From an uncultured Bacteroidia bacterium (GTDB lineage Bacteria; Bacteroidota; Bacteroidia; Bacteroidales; F082), in assembly GCA_902787095.1 (NCBI GenBank), contig CADAFC010000008.1, forward strand, positions 1 to 35,530: 35,530 bases of DNA, written 5' to 3'. A program made the translations under genes and the position numbers. The notes below the pieces were generated by a model. The model was given only the letters and a program-made list of their open reading frames with translations. It was not told the DNA's origin and made no database searches. This document shows, piece after piece, positions 16,423 through 25,500 of the stretch; positions within the stretch are counted from its first letter, which is position 1; every line of letters starts with the position of its first letter.

Positions 16423-17937
16423 TTATTTAGGAAACATAAACAAACGGTTCCAACGAATCCTGCCGTAGGTGTTGTCTTTCGAAAGCCAGATAAACAAAGG
16501 CTTTCCGACGATATGGTCGACTGGCACATAGCCCCAGAAACGTGAGTCTTGGGAGTTGTGACGGTTGTCGCCCATCATCCAGTAATAATCCATGCCAAAA
16601 GTGTATTCGTCGGTCTCTATTCCGTTTATAAATATCTTGTTATCCTTGATTTTCAATATGTTATGTTCGTATGCCGTGATGCAGCGATCGTAAAGAGCTA
16701 TATTTTCAGGAGTGATTTTCACGGTTACGCCTTCCTTTGGTATTACGATAGGGCCGTAGTTGTCGACGTTCCATCTGAAATGCAAGGTGTCGTTAGGGAA
16801 AATCTCTTGCGAAATCTCAGTGTTTGCTGGGGCTATCATACGTGTCACCTCGTTGACGAAGCTCTGTTTGCCAAACTCTTCGGCTGTGGTGGCGTTCATG
16901 TTGAGGATAAATTCGTTAGGCACTACGGTACGGTATCCCTCATATATGTCGAATTTCTTTAACACGTTGGGGTTCAGACTGTTACCGTTTATTTTTACGA
17001 GATAATTATGTTGCATCTTAGGTGGCTGGTAGCCAATCTCACCATTGATATACACTATTCCATCGATGATTTGGAGTGTGTCGCCAGGCATTGCGATGAG
17101 GCGTTTCACGTAGTTCTCGCGTTTGTCGACAGGGCGGGTTATGATACGTCCGAAATGCTCTTTGTCGTTGTTGACACGTTCTCTTCCGTAACTTCTAACC
17201 AATTGATAATAAGTGACATTGCTTTGGAAGACCTCACTCACGGTATCGCCGGCAGGGAAGTTGAACACTATCGGGTCGTTGCGTTTGATGTTGCCGAAGC
17301 CGGGCAGACGCCAGTAGCCCAGCTGAGGCCATTCGATATACGATTTGGCTGTCTTCGACCACGGCAAGGTGTTGTGCACAAACGGGAAGGTGACAGGTGT
17401 GTTTGGGAAACGCGGACCGTAGCTGATTTTGTCGACAAGGAGATAGTCGCCGGTCATGAGGGTGCCTTCCATACTCGATGACGGGATGTTGTACATCTCG
17501 AACAGGAAGGTGCGGATTATCAAGGCGGCGAGCACTGCCCATAGTATAGCGTCGAGCCAGTCGCGGACCCAGCCTTTGGGTGGGCGGACTGTGGTCTTAG
17601 GGTCATGATATTCAACGTTTTTTTTGCTTAAAATCGGGAAATAGATGTAAGGGAAGAAGCCTGCGGCCGCTATCTCACCGAAAGCGAAGCGGTTATAGCA
17701 TTTTGCCAGCTCGATGAACATCAAAAACGCCATGAAGGTGTTGATGTATGGGAAAATGAGCAGCAGGTAGCACCACCATTTGTTCCATCTTATGATTTTT
17801 GATAAGATGTAAAGATTATAATAGGGGATGAGAGCCTGGGATTTTTTATATCCGGCTTTCTCATAAAATTTGTAGCAAAATGCAGCACAAATTGAAAAAA
17901 ACAGTGGCAGCAGCAGTATTGTCATTAACATTTCCAT
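16423..17937 (-). CDS. lepB: Signal peptidase I with N-terminal DUF5684-like membrane domain
   Basis: The 504-residue protein is longer than E. coli LepB (324). Residues 1-110 form a multi-helix membrane domain (AGYKKSQALIPYYNLYIL, KWWCYLLLIFPYIN) that resembles DUF5684. The S26 domain then begins with a helix at about 130-147. S155 (IPSSSMEGTL) and K278 (NYVKRLIAMPGDTL) form the Ser/Lys dyad. GDNRHNSQDSRFWG closes the catalytic core. Large inserts lie between the catalytic residues and before the C-terminal box. It cleaves signal peptides on the periplasmic face. It lies 33 nt downstream of dapB. Confidence 0.93.
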   Translation of the reverse strand: MEMLMTILLLPLFFSICAAFCYKFYEKAGYKKSQALIPYYNLYILSKIIRWNKWWCYLLLIFPYINTFMAFLMFIELAKCYNRFAFGEIAAAGFFPYIYFPILSKKNVEYHDPKTTVRPPKGWVRDWLDAILWAVLAALIIRTFLFEMYNIPSSSMEGTLMTGDYLLVDKISYGPRFPNTPVTFPFVHNTLPWSKTAKSYIEWPQLGYWRLPGFGNIKRNDPIVFNFPAGDTVSEVFQSNVTYYQLVRSYGRERVNNDKEHFGRIITRPVDKRENYVKRLIAMPGDTLQIIDGIVYINGEIGYQPPKMQHNYLVKINGNSLNPNVLKKFDIYEGYRTVVPNEFILNMNATTAEEFGKQSFVNEVTRMIAPANTEISQEIFPNDTLHFRWNVDNYGPIVIPKEGVTVKITPENIALYDRCITAYEHNILKIKDNKIFINGIETDEYTFGMDYYWMMGDNRHNSQDSRFWGYVPVDHIVGKPLFIWLSKDNTYGRIRWNRLFMFPK

Positions 17938-17944
17938 AATTCTA

Positions 17945-17979
17945 AACTTTTAACTTTTAACTTCTAACTCTTAACTCTT
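17945..17979. repeat. Heptamer tandem array (AACTNTT/AACTTCT), five units
   Basis: Five contiguous 7-mers follow an exact period: AACTTTT twice, AACTTCT once, AACTCTT twice. Read on the minus strand, the last two units supply the final codons AAG AGT and the TAA stop of dapB. The array also fills most of the 33-nt gap to lepB. Confidence 0.75.
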
Positions 17980-18702
17980 TATCAGATCCTCCATTGTAAA
18001 CATTCCGTTTTTATCTTTAATAAACTCTGCGGCGATGACGGCGCCGGTGGCGAAACCTTTGCGGCTGAATGCCTCGTGGCGCAGTGTTATCTCGTCGCAT
18101 TCCGACAAGGCGTTGACTTCGTGTATTCCGAAGACCTCGCCCTCTCTTATAGCGTTGACTCTCAACATCTTATCGTCATTATCCGAATGGGTTTCATCGT
18201 CTTCGTTGAGCATCCAATAGTTGTAGTTGTCGTTGTTGGCGATGATGTCTTCGGCAAGTCGTACTGCCGTCCCGCTTGGCTTGTCAAGCTTGTGGATGTG
18301 ATGTGTCTCTGTGATATCGAGTTGATAATCATAGCGTTCTGCGAATTTTGCCATTTCTTTATTCAGTTTCATAACAAAATTCATGCCAATGCTGAAGTTT
18401 GGGGCGTAAAAAATCGTCTGTCCTTCATTTTCGCAGCGTTTTTTTATCTCGTCGAGGTGCTGATACCAGCCTGTAGTGCCAACAACCATAGGCATACCGA
18501 GGTCGAAGCACTTCTCGATGTTGGATAATGCTGTTGAAGGGGTGCTGAACTCTATCACCACGTCGCATTGGGCGATGCCGTGGCGGTTTAAGTCCCAATC
18601 TTCTTCAGTATCAATACGATAGGTTACTTCATGACCGCGTTGCAGAGCTATCTGCTCCACCTCGTGACCCATCTTGCCGTATCCTAATATGACTATTTTC
18701 AT
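17971..18702 (-). CDS. dapB: 4-hydroxy-tetrahydrodipicolinate reductase
   Basis: The 243-residue protein has a Rossmann GYGKMG motif at residues 7-12, VVGTTGWY, and the catalytic signature ETHHIHKLDKPSGTA. It reduces the dipicolinate precursor with NAD(P)H to tetrahydrodipicolinate, feeding diaminopimelate and lysine synthesis. Its length is slightly short but complete, as in other Bacteroidetes. It starts one nt after the DUF5683 gene stop. The C-terminal KS and stop are encoded inside a heptamer repeat array. Confidence 0.95.
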   Translation of the reverse strand: MKIVILGYGKMGHEVEQIALQRGHEVTYRIDTEEDWDLNRHGIAQCDVVIEFSTPSTALSNIEKCFDLGMPMVVGTTGWYQHLDEIKKRCENEGQTIFYAPNFSIGMNFVMKLNKEMAKFAERYDYQLDITETHHIHKLDKPSGTAVRLAEDIIANNDNYNYWMLNEDDETHSDNDDKMLRVNAIREGEVFGIHEVNALSECDEITLRHEAFSRKGFATGAVIAAEFIKDKNGMFTMEDLIKS

Positions 18703-18703
18703 G

Positions 18704-19342
18704 TTAAAAATTCAGTCTTAATTTCACACCTATGTTGTTTTCGTAGGATAAATTATTTTTTATAATGCATTGAGGCTCAACCTGTAACGTCAGGTTGTCG
18801 TCAATCTCGTAGTAGAAGAAATGAGCGTCGACGTTTGCGTCGATAATCTGCAGCACATACCAGACTGCTGTGATAATCCAGCTGAGTTCCATGTTACGAC
18901 GGTAATAATCTCGCAATGTTATGAGGTTGTCTTCTGTGTATTTTTCTGCTTCTTCTTTTGCTTTGTCGCTAACGTTGAGATCTATGCCTGTTTTATAGTC
19001 GTATGCATCGCGATAGAGGTGATACTCGTTGTTGTTGGTTATTGCAAAATAGAATGTTGCACCGAATCCTGCGTACACTATAGGCATTTTCCAGTATTTG
19101 TGGTTATATGCCTGACCTGCGCCGGGGATGAGGGCGAGCCATGTGGCGGTCTTCGGGCTGTGTTTTTTTGTCCGGATAGCAGTCTGGCTGCTTTGTTCAA
19201 CAAATACAGGCTCTGGCAGGTCAGGTGTGAGTATAATGGTATCATACTCATGCGGAGGAATCTGCATCTGCAGCGTGTCCTGCGCCTGAAGTGATGGCAG
19301 CATGAGTACCGATAACACAAACAACAGCCAGAGTCGTCTCAT
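18704..19342 (-). CDS. DUF5683 domain-containing membrane protein
   Basis: I chose the ATG at 19342 (MRRLWLLFVLSVLMLPSLQAQ), which gives a proper signal peptide. A TTG six nt upstream is also in frame. The 212-residue protein has SPKTATWLALIPGAGQAYNHKYWKMPIVYAGFG, the DUF5683 hallmark. Hydrophobic segments sit around residues 82-105 and 155-170, and the C-terminus GVKLRLNF is strand-like. Function is unknown. It lies between parB and dapB with gaps of only 1-2 nt, an arrangement I recall from other Bacteroidetes. Confidence 0.85.
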   Translation of the reverse strand: MRRLWLLFVLSVLMLPSLQAQDTLQMQIPPHEYDTIILTPDLPEPVFVEQSSQTAIRTKKHSPKTATWLALIPGAGQAYNHKYWKMPIVYAGFGATFYFAITNNNEYHLYRDAYDYKTGIDLNVSDKAKEEAEKYTEDNLITLRDYYRRNMELSWIITAVWYVLQIIDANVDAHFFYYEIDDNLTLQVEPQCIIKNNLSYENNIGVKLRLNF

Positions 19343-19344
19343 GA

Positions 19345-20226
19345 TCAATTGCCTTTGTTGATGAAGTCGAGCAGACGCTCGAACTCCTCGTCGTTTTTGA
19401 ATTTTATTGTCAGCGAGCCTTTGCCTTTGCTGTCGCGGCTCACTTTTACATTCATTTTCAATGCTTTAGAGAGCGTGTTGGCTTGTACTTTGTAGCTTTC
19501 AGGGACAACGTTAGTTTGTTTCTTGGGCTGTTTCTCGCGTGTCAGCATTTCCACTTGGCGCACGCTGAGGTCTTCATCGATGATGCGTTTCAAGATGACG
19601 AGTTGTCGGGTCTTGTCGCTGATATTGACCAATGCTCTGGCGTGTCCCATGGTGATGTATCCGTCGCGGATGGCAATTTGTATCTCCGCTGGTAACTTCA
19701 ACAGTCTCAGGAAGTTAGCTACTGTAGAACGGTCTTTGCCCACTTTCTCTGACAGTTGGTCTTGTGTGAGTTGGCATTCTTCGAGGAGTCGCTGATACGA
19801 TATTGCCACTTCGATGGCGTTGAGGTTCTCGCGGTGGATGTTTTCGATGAGGGCCATCTCCAGCATTTGTTCGTCGTTTGCCACACGGATGAACACTGGG
19901 ATAGTCTTCAGTCCAGCCATTTTCGATGCGCGCAGACGGCGTTCGCCAGAGATGAGCTGATATTTGTCGTAGCCCATCTTGCGCACTGTCACAGGCTGAA
20001 TAACTCCTTGATTCTTAATAGATTCGGCGAGTTCATTTAAAGCGTTTTCATCGAAATCGGTGCGTGGCTGGAATGGGTTTGTCTCTATCTTGTCAATCTC
20101 GATTTGGGCTATGGCTCCTGCCACATAGTTGCCGGATATGTCAATTGATGTGATGTCGGTTTCCGGGCTTTCCAGTATGGCGTCGAGGCCGCGACCGAGC
20201 CCTTTTTTCTTATTCGGTGTTGTCAT
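19345..20226 (-). CDS. parB: Chromosome-partitioning protein ParB
   Basis: The 293-residue protein has KKGLGRGLDAIL at the N-terminus. The ParB nuclease-like CTPase domain includes NPFQPRTDFDENALNELAES and SGERRLRASKMAGL, with IENIHRENLNAIE. A helix-turn-helix follows (TQDQLSEKVGKDRSTVANFLRLLKLP), and a C-terminal dimerisation segment covers about residues 240-293. It would load at parS and spread as a CTP-dependent clamp. It lies 5 nt after parA. I found no full parS palindrome in the window. Confidence 0.96.
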   Translation of the reverse strand: MTTPNKKKGLGRGLDAILESPETDITSIDISGNYVAGAIAQIEIDKIETNPFQPRTDFDENALNELAESIKNQGVIQPVTVRKMGYDKYQLISGERRLRASKMAGLKTIPVFIRVANDEQMLEMALIENIHRENLNAIEVAISYQRLLEECQLTQDQLSEKVGKDRSTVANFLRLLKLPAEIQIAIRDGYITMGHARALVNISDKTRQLVILKRIIDEDLSVRQVEMLTREKQPKKQTNVVPESYKVQANTLSKALKMNVKVSRDSKGKGSLTIKFKNDEEFERLLDFINKGN

Positions 20227-20231
20227 TTTTC

Positions 20232-20996
20232 TTAGCTGTTACGTTCGATTATCTCGCGTGCGAGGTTCATGTAGTTGATAGCGCCGCTGCTTGCAGCGTC
20301 GTGCATGATGATAGGGCGGCCGTAGCTCTGAGCCTCGCTGATGCGTGTGTTGGTGCTGATGATTGTGTCGAACACCATCGTCTGGAAGTGTGTTTTCACC
20401 TCGTCGACGACCTGTTTCGAGATACGGGTGCGGCTGTCGAACATGGTGAGGAGTATTCCTTCGATATCTAGCTCTTGGTTGAAGCGTGACTGCACTATCT
20501 TGATGGTATTCAGCAGCTTGCCGAGACCTTCGAGTGCAAAGTACTGGCATTGCACGGGTATTATCACCGAGTTGGCGGCGGTGAGCGAGTTGACGGTGAT
20601 GAGTCCCAGTGACGGCGAGCAGTCGATGATGATGTAGTCGTATTCGTCTTTTATCGGTTCCAGGCATTTGCGCATCATCTGTTCGCGTTGGGGGATGTTG
20701 ATAATCTCTATCTCCGCGCCCACGAGGTCGATATGTGCCGGGAGCAGGAAGAGGTTGGGTGTCTCCGTTTCCTTGATGATTGTACGCGGATCAATGTTGT
20801 CGATGATACATTCATATATGCTTGCGTCGATGCTCTTGGGTTCGAAGCCAACACCCGAGGTGGCGTTGGCCTGCGGGTCGGCATCGATGAGTAACGTCTT
20901 GTGTTCCAATACCGCAAGGCTTGCCGCTATGTTGATCGCGGTGGTCGTTTTGCCGACTCCGCCCTTCTGATTTGCTATCGCGATGATCTTTCCCAT
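20232..20996 (-). CDS. parA: Chromosome-partitioning ATPase ParA (Soj)
   Basis: The 254-residue MinD/ParA ATPase has a deviant Walker A motif KGGVGKTTT (residues 11-19), DADPQANATSG, and DYIIIDCSPSLGLITVNSL. The size and lack of an N-terminal DNA-binding extension mark the chromosomal Soj type. It drives segregation with ParB. A TATCTTTG promoter box lies about 30 nt upstream. This is the first gene of the long minus-strand run that ends at 12105. Confidence 0.96.
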   Translation of the reverse strand: MGKIIAIANQKGGVGKTTTAINIAASLAVLEHKTLLIDADPQANATSGVGFEPKSIDASIYECIIDNIDPRTIIKETETPNLFLLPAHIDLVGAEIEIINIPQREQMMRKCLEPIKDEYDYIIIDCSPSLGLITVNSLTAANSVIIPVQCQYFALEGLGKLLNTIKIVQSRFNQELDIEGILLTMFDSRTRISKQVVDEVKTHFQTMVFDTIISTNTRISEAQSYGRPIIMHDAASSGAINYMNLAREIIERNS

Positions 20997-21026
20997 TGCA
21001 AAAAATATGTGTTATATTTAAACGTA

Positions 21027-21034
21027 CAAAGATA
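21027..21034 (-). promoter_or_regulatory. -7 box (TATCTTTG) for the parA run
   Basis: TATCTTTG on the minus strand lies 31 nt before the parA ATG. No clear -33 TTG is seen. It is the only good match in the 96-nt gap between the terminator stem and parA. Confidence 0.5.
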
Positions 21035-21085
21035 CGGAATATTTTTGGAATACTTATTTTATTTTTAAATAAATTATGAACAATG

Positions 21086-21121
21086 AAAAAATCCCGATAA
21101 CCTCAACGTTACCAGGACTTT
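21086..21121. terminator. Bidirectional-looking terminator hairpin
   Basis: TCCCGATAAC at 21092-21101 pairs, with two G-U pairs, with GTTACCAGGA at 21108-21117 around a six-base loop. Runs of A before it and T after it allow termination in either direction. It sits just downstream of the DUF3276 gene on the minus strand and insulates parA. Confidence 0.7.
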
Positions 21122-21155
21122 TTAACTTTTAACCGTATATGGTAAACAGTAATCT

Positions 21156-21521
21156 TTATTTTTTATCCATTTCGTTGAACCAGTCGTCGACATCGTCTTT
21201 CATCTCGACATCGTCGTGGCCTTCGTACACTTTCGGCTCATCGAAATAGCCTTCCGGATACTCGCCAGTCTCAATAAAATTGAGGGTTTCCTTCAGTGCG
21301 TTGGCGAATTTCTCAAAGTCTTCCTTATAAAGGAAAATCTTGTGTTTCTCATAGAAGAAGCGGTTCTGCTCATTGCTGAAACGGCGCTTGCTCTCGGTGA
21401 TGGTGATGTATTTCTCGTCACCTCTTGTTGCTTTCACATCGAAAAAATATGTGCGTTTTCCTGCACGTACCGGTCTCGAAAACAATTCCTCGCGATTGTT
21501 CATCTTTTCATTTTCTTCCAT
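21156..21521 (-). CDS. DUF3276 (PUR-type nucleic-acid-binding) protein
   Basis: The 121-residue protein has the PUR repeat pattern: FSRPVRAGKRTYFFDVKATRGDEKYITITESKRRF, then KHKIFLYKEDFEKFANALKETLNFI. Its acidic tail (about residues 95-121) is rich in D and E. DUF3276 proteins of Bacteroidetes are related to PUR-alpha and can bind single-stranded nucleic acids. The cellular role is not established. A second Met at residue 7 is an alternative start. It is monocistronic between a TATTTTTG promoter and a hairpin terminator. Confidence 0.88.
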   Translation of the reverse strand: MEENEKMNNREELFSRPVRAGKRTYFFDVKATRGDEKYITITESKRRFSNEQNRFFYEKHKIFLYKEDFEKFANALKETLNFIETGEYPEGYFDEPKVYEGHDDVEMKDDVDDWFNEMDKK

Positions 21522-21553
21522 ATTCTGTCTATTTTGATGTTAAAGATTTTTTG

Positions 21554-21561
21554 CAAAAATA
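21554..21561 (-). promoter_or_regulatory. -7 box (TATTTTTG) for the DUF3276 gene
   Basis: TATTTTTG followed by CA on the minus strand lies 33 nt before the ATG at 21521. Confidence 0.5.
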
Positions 21562-21611
21562 ATTATTTTTTGAATATAACGGAATTTTTTAAAAATATTT
21601 TACGATTGTAT

Positions 21612-21649
21612 GAGATTTCTCGACTCCACTTCGTTTCGCTCGAAATGAC
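21612..21649. repeat. Palindromic repeat, copy B (right arm only)
   Basis: The 38-nt sequence starts GAGATTTCTCGACTCC and ends CGAAATGAC. It matches the right arm of copy A closely. The left arm is absent, so it is a solo half-element. It ends 6 nt from the stop of the exonuclease gene. Confidence 0.8.
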
Positions 21650-21655
21650 AGGGGG

Positions 21656-22468
21656 CTAAAAAACAATGTTTCTGTCGGGGTATCTAAGTTTTGTGACAAC
21701 GCGTTTGGTGTATTCGGGGAAGTCGCTTTTCATAATCCAGTCGTAGTATTGAGGCTCTTTTTTGAAGACGTCTTCCACGCGCTCGTCCTTATGTTTGCCG
21801 AATTTGAACACGGCTTTTCCCTGCTCGTCGTACACTATTTGTCCCATGAGGTCGGCATTCTGATGATGCGATGAGAACTGTGCCAGCTCGGTCATGTCGT
21901 TGACGATGGGCTTTGTCGTAACACCTTTAAAATCAGTGTATTCGGTGTCTTTGTAACGGTCGAGCATCGCCATCAGGACCTCGTAAGTGGCTAAGGTGTC
22001 GGCGTTGGCTGAATGTGCGTTGTCGAGTTCTTTGTTTAAGAAGAAACGGTATGCTCCTTTGAGGGTTCGCGGCTCCATCTTCATGAAGATGTTCATCACG
22101 TCGATGAGCTGGCGGTCTTTCGGGTCGAAGTTTACGCCTGCGCGGATGAACTCCTCGACGAGCATCGGGAGGTCGAATTTCAGGATGTTATAGCCGGCCA
22201 GGTCGCAGTTGCCGAAAAACTTAGAAATCTCAGGCGCTGCCTGTTTGAACGTCTTCTCATGTGCCACGTCGGCGTCGCTGATGCCGTGGATGGCGGTCGT
22301 CTCAGGCGGAATCGGGATGCCTGGGTTGATGCGCCACGTGCGCTGCTCCTCTGTGCCATTAACATTGATTCTCAACACACTAACTTCCACGATGCGGTCA
22401 TGCATGATGTTTAATCCCGTCGTCTCCAAGTCGAAAAACGCTATCGGTCGCTTCAAATTCAATTCCAT
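21656..22468 (-). CDS. DEDDh 3'-5' exonuclease (DnaQ/epsilon-like)
   Basis: The 270-residue protein's exonuclease domain (about 1-170) has D13 and E15 in FFDLETTGL. It also has GYNILKFDLPML and HSANADTLATYE, giving the four acidic residues and the His of the DEDDh class. Residues 200-265 (VFKFGKHKDERVEDVFKKEPQYYDWIM) form a DUF3820-like C-terminal domain often found after such exonucleases. It could serve as a proofreading or repair exonuclease, but stand-alone epsilon function cannot be proven. It is the last gene before a divergent region with the tricorn gene. Confidence 0.88.
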   Translation of the reverse strand: MELNLKRPIAFFDLETTGLNIMHDRIVEVSVLRINVNGTEEQRTWRINPGIPIPPETTAIHGISDADVAHEKTFKQAAPEISKFFGNCDLAGYNILKFDLPMLVEEFIRAGVNFDPKDRQLIDVMNIFMKMEPRTLKGAYRFFLNKELDNAHSANADTLATYEVLMAMLDRYKDTEYTDFKGVTTKPIVNDMTELAQFSSHHQNADLMGQIVYDEQGKAVFKFGKHKDERVEDVFKKEPQYYDWIMKSDFPEYTKRVVTKLRYPDRNIVF

Positions 22469-22532
22469 ATTTTTGTCAAAATTTTAAAATGTAAAATTAC
22501 AAAAAAACATAATACTATAAACTATTTTTTTT

Positions 22533-22540
22533 TATTTTTG
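22533..22540 (+). promoter_or_regulatory. -7 box (TATTTTTG) for the tricorn-type protease gene
   Basis: TATTTTTG lies 65 nt before the ATG at 22598. Transcription from it would start inside the compact palindromic repeat at 22543-22576, giving a 5' end with or without the hairpin depending on the exact start. No good -33 is visible. Confidence 0.4.
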
Positions 22541-22542
22541 TA

Positions 22543-22576
22543 CCGTCATTTCGACTGTAACGAAGTAAAATGACGG
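22543..22576. repeat. Palindromic repeat, copy C (compact hairpin)
   Basis: CCGTCATTT and AAATGACGG form a perfect 9-bp inverted repeat around a 16-nt interior that keeps CGACTGTAACGAAG of the left arm. It looks like an internally deleted copy of the same family as copy A. Confidence 0.75.
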
Positions 22577-22597
22577 AAACGAGAAAAAATTATTTAT

Positions 22598-25500
22598 ATG
22601 AAAAGATTTATTACCTTGTTAGTTATTGCATTTTTTGCAATATCTGCGTTTGCACAGCAACCGTTATGGATGCGCTACAACACAATCTCACCTAACGGCG
22701 ACAAAATCGCTTTTGCCTATAAAGGCGATATCTATGTCGTTGATTCACAAGGCGGTATGGCTCGACAGCTGACCACGTCGCCAGCTTACGATTACTGTCC
22801 GATCTGGTCACACGATGGCAAGACAATCGCTTTTGCTACTGACCGCAACGGCAATTTCGACATCTATGTGATGCCTGTCGAAGGCGGCGTGGCAAAACGT
22901 GTCACGACGAACTCGGCGAGCGAGATTCCGTTGTCGTTTTCGCCCGATGACAATGAGGTTTACTATAGTGCAGCGATACAGAAAGACGCTGCCGACGCTC
23001 AGTTTACATCAGGTTGGCTGACAGAATTATATAAGGTGTCGGTCGAGGGCGGTCGTCCTCAGCAGGTGACGGCGGCTACTGTTTGTTCGGTCTCATTCGA
23101 TGCCGATGGCGAATCGTTCTTGTATTACGACCGCAAGGGCAGTGAGAACATCTGGCGCAAACATCAGGTGTCGTCGGTGGCACGCGATGTGGTCTATTAC
23201 AATGCAAAAGAAAACACTCATAAGATATTGACTGTCAACGTCGGAGAGGACCGTGACCCGGTGTTTATGCCGGACCATAAGTCGTTTGTATACCTCAGCG
23301 AGCCGGCTGGCAGAAACAGTCAGAATGTGTATATGATGAGCTGGCCAAATCTCGGGACACCGCAGAAAATCACTAATTTCGAGACTTATCCAGTGAGATT
23401 TTTGAGTGTCGCCAACGACGGGACTCTTTGCTATGGCTATCAAGGTGAGATTTACACCCAGAAGATAGGGCAGGAGCCTAAAAAGGTTGATATTCAAATT
23501 GTTAACGACCAGGAAAACGTGGTTGAGCGTGGCAAATTCGGTGGTGCTTCCGATCTCGCGATAACGCCTGATGGCGGATTGATTGCCTTCGTGTCGCGTG
23601 GTGAGGTGTTTGTCACGTCCGATGAGTACCAGACCACAAAACAGATCACGCATACCCCTGAGGCCGAAGCTGATCCGTCGTTCTCGCCTGACGGGAAAAA
23701 GCTGGTTTATACCTCTGAGCGTGACGGTTATTACACTCTTTATCTCGCTACGATGACCCGCAAGGAAGACCTTAACTTTGCATACGCCACATTGATTGAG
23801 GAGGAGCGTCTGTTTGATGACGACGGCATTGAGCGCAGCAACGCTGAGTTCTCGCCAGATGGCAAGGAGATTGCGTTTATTGAAAATCGTAATATATTGA
23901 AAGTCATAAATTTGGATTCTAAAAAAGTGCGTCAGATAACGGATGGTACCCAGCACTACGGTGACATGGATTATCAATGGTCACCAGATGGGAAATGGTT
24001 TGCTATCACATTGATTACCAATATGCGTTCTCCTTATTCTGACGTTGGAATAGTGTCGGCGAATGGCGATATGAAGATTTATAACATCACCAACGACGGC
24101 TATATCACCGGAGATCCAAGATGGGCTTTGGACGGAAATGCAATCACATTCCAGTCAAACCGTTACGGTATGCGCTCACATGCCTCGTGGGGCAGCCAAA
24201 ACGATGCTTTCATCTGTTTTATGAACCAGGATGCTTACGATAAGTTCAAACTTTCAAAGGAAGATTACGAGATTCAGAAAAAGGAGGAGGAAAAGATAAA
24301 AGATAAAGGAGATAAGAAAGATAAAAAAGGCAAAAAAGACGACAAAGACAAGAAAGAAGAGGCTAAAGCCATTGATATTGAATTGGACAGACTCGATGAA
24401 CGTGTCGTCAGGTTGACTCCAATGTCGTCAAGATTGTCGGGGGCCGTTTTGTCGAAAGACGGTGACAAACTGTATTTTTTGAGTGCTTTTGAGAAGGGAT
24501 ACGACCTTTGGGAGCTCGATGTGCGTGAGAAATCGACGAAGATTTTGAAGAAACTCGATGGTGGCGGCGCAAATCTCGTTTTAAATAAAAAAGGTGACAA
24601 CATCTATGTGCTTTCGGGCGGAAATCTTCAGAAAATCGCAACCGGCAGCGGCAAGTCGACATCGATAAAATATGACAATACGATGGAGCTCGACCATGCT
24701 GCCGAACGTGAATATATGTACAACCACGTGTTCTTGCAGGAAAACAAACGTTTGTTCCGTCACGACCACAACGGTGCTGATTTTGAACAGATCAAGCAGG
24801 ATTTCTATCCGTTCCTTGCACATATTAATAATAACTACGACTTTGCGGAGCTGCTTAGCGAAGTGCTGGGTGAACTCAATGTGTCGCATTCTGGCTCGGG
24901 CTATCGCCCTGGCTCAAGTGGTGATGCTACGGCACAACTCGGTTTGTTATTTGACTGGAGTTATGAGAAAGACGGACTGCGCATCGAGGAGGTGCTGGAA
25001 TATGGCCCGTTTGACAAGAAAAACACGAAAGTGAAGGCTGGTGACATCATCGAAAAGATTGACGGTGTTGAGATTACGAAAGGTATGGATTATTTCCCGC
25101 TGTTAAACAAAAAATCTGGCAAGAAAGTGCTCGTTTCGGTTTACAGTCCGAAGTCGAAGCAGCGCTGGGACGAGGTGGTGACGCCGATTTCGCGTGGCGC
25201 GCAGAATGATTTGATGTACAAACGCTGGATAAAACGCAACGCACATATTGTGGACAGCTTGTCGGACGGCCGTCTGGGTTACGTGCACATCAAGAGCATG
25301 GGTGATGCCAGCTACCGTGATGTGTATGCTGATATTTTAGGAAAATACAACCTCCGTGAGGGAATCGTCATCGACACGCGTTTTAATGGTGGTGGACGTC
25401 TGCATGAGGATATCGAGATATTGTTTTCTGGCGAGAAGTATCTTGAACAAGTTATCCGCGACACCGTGTCATGTGTGATGCCGTCGCGTCGTTATGTGAA

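Noticed and set aside
23093..23977. Long antisense reading frame (294 codons, minus strand) inside the tricorn gene
   Set aside because: It lies wholly opposite a well-supported protease gene, shows no family motif, and its composition mirrors the codon pattern of the sense strand.
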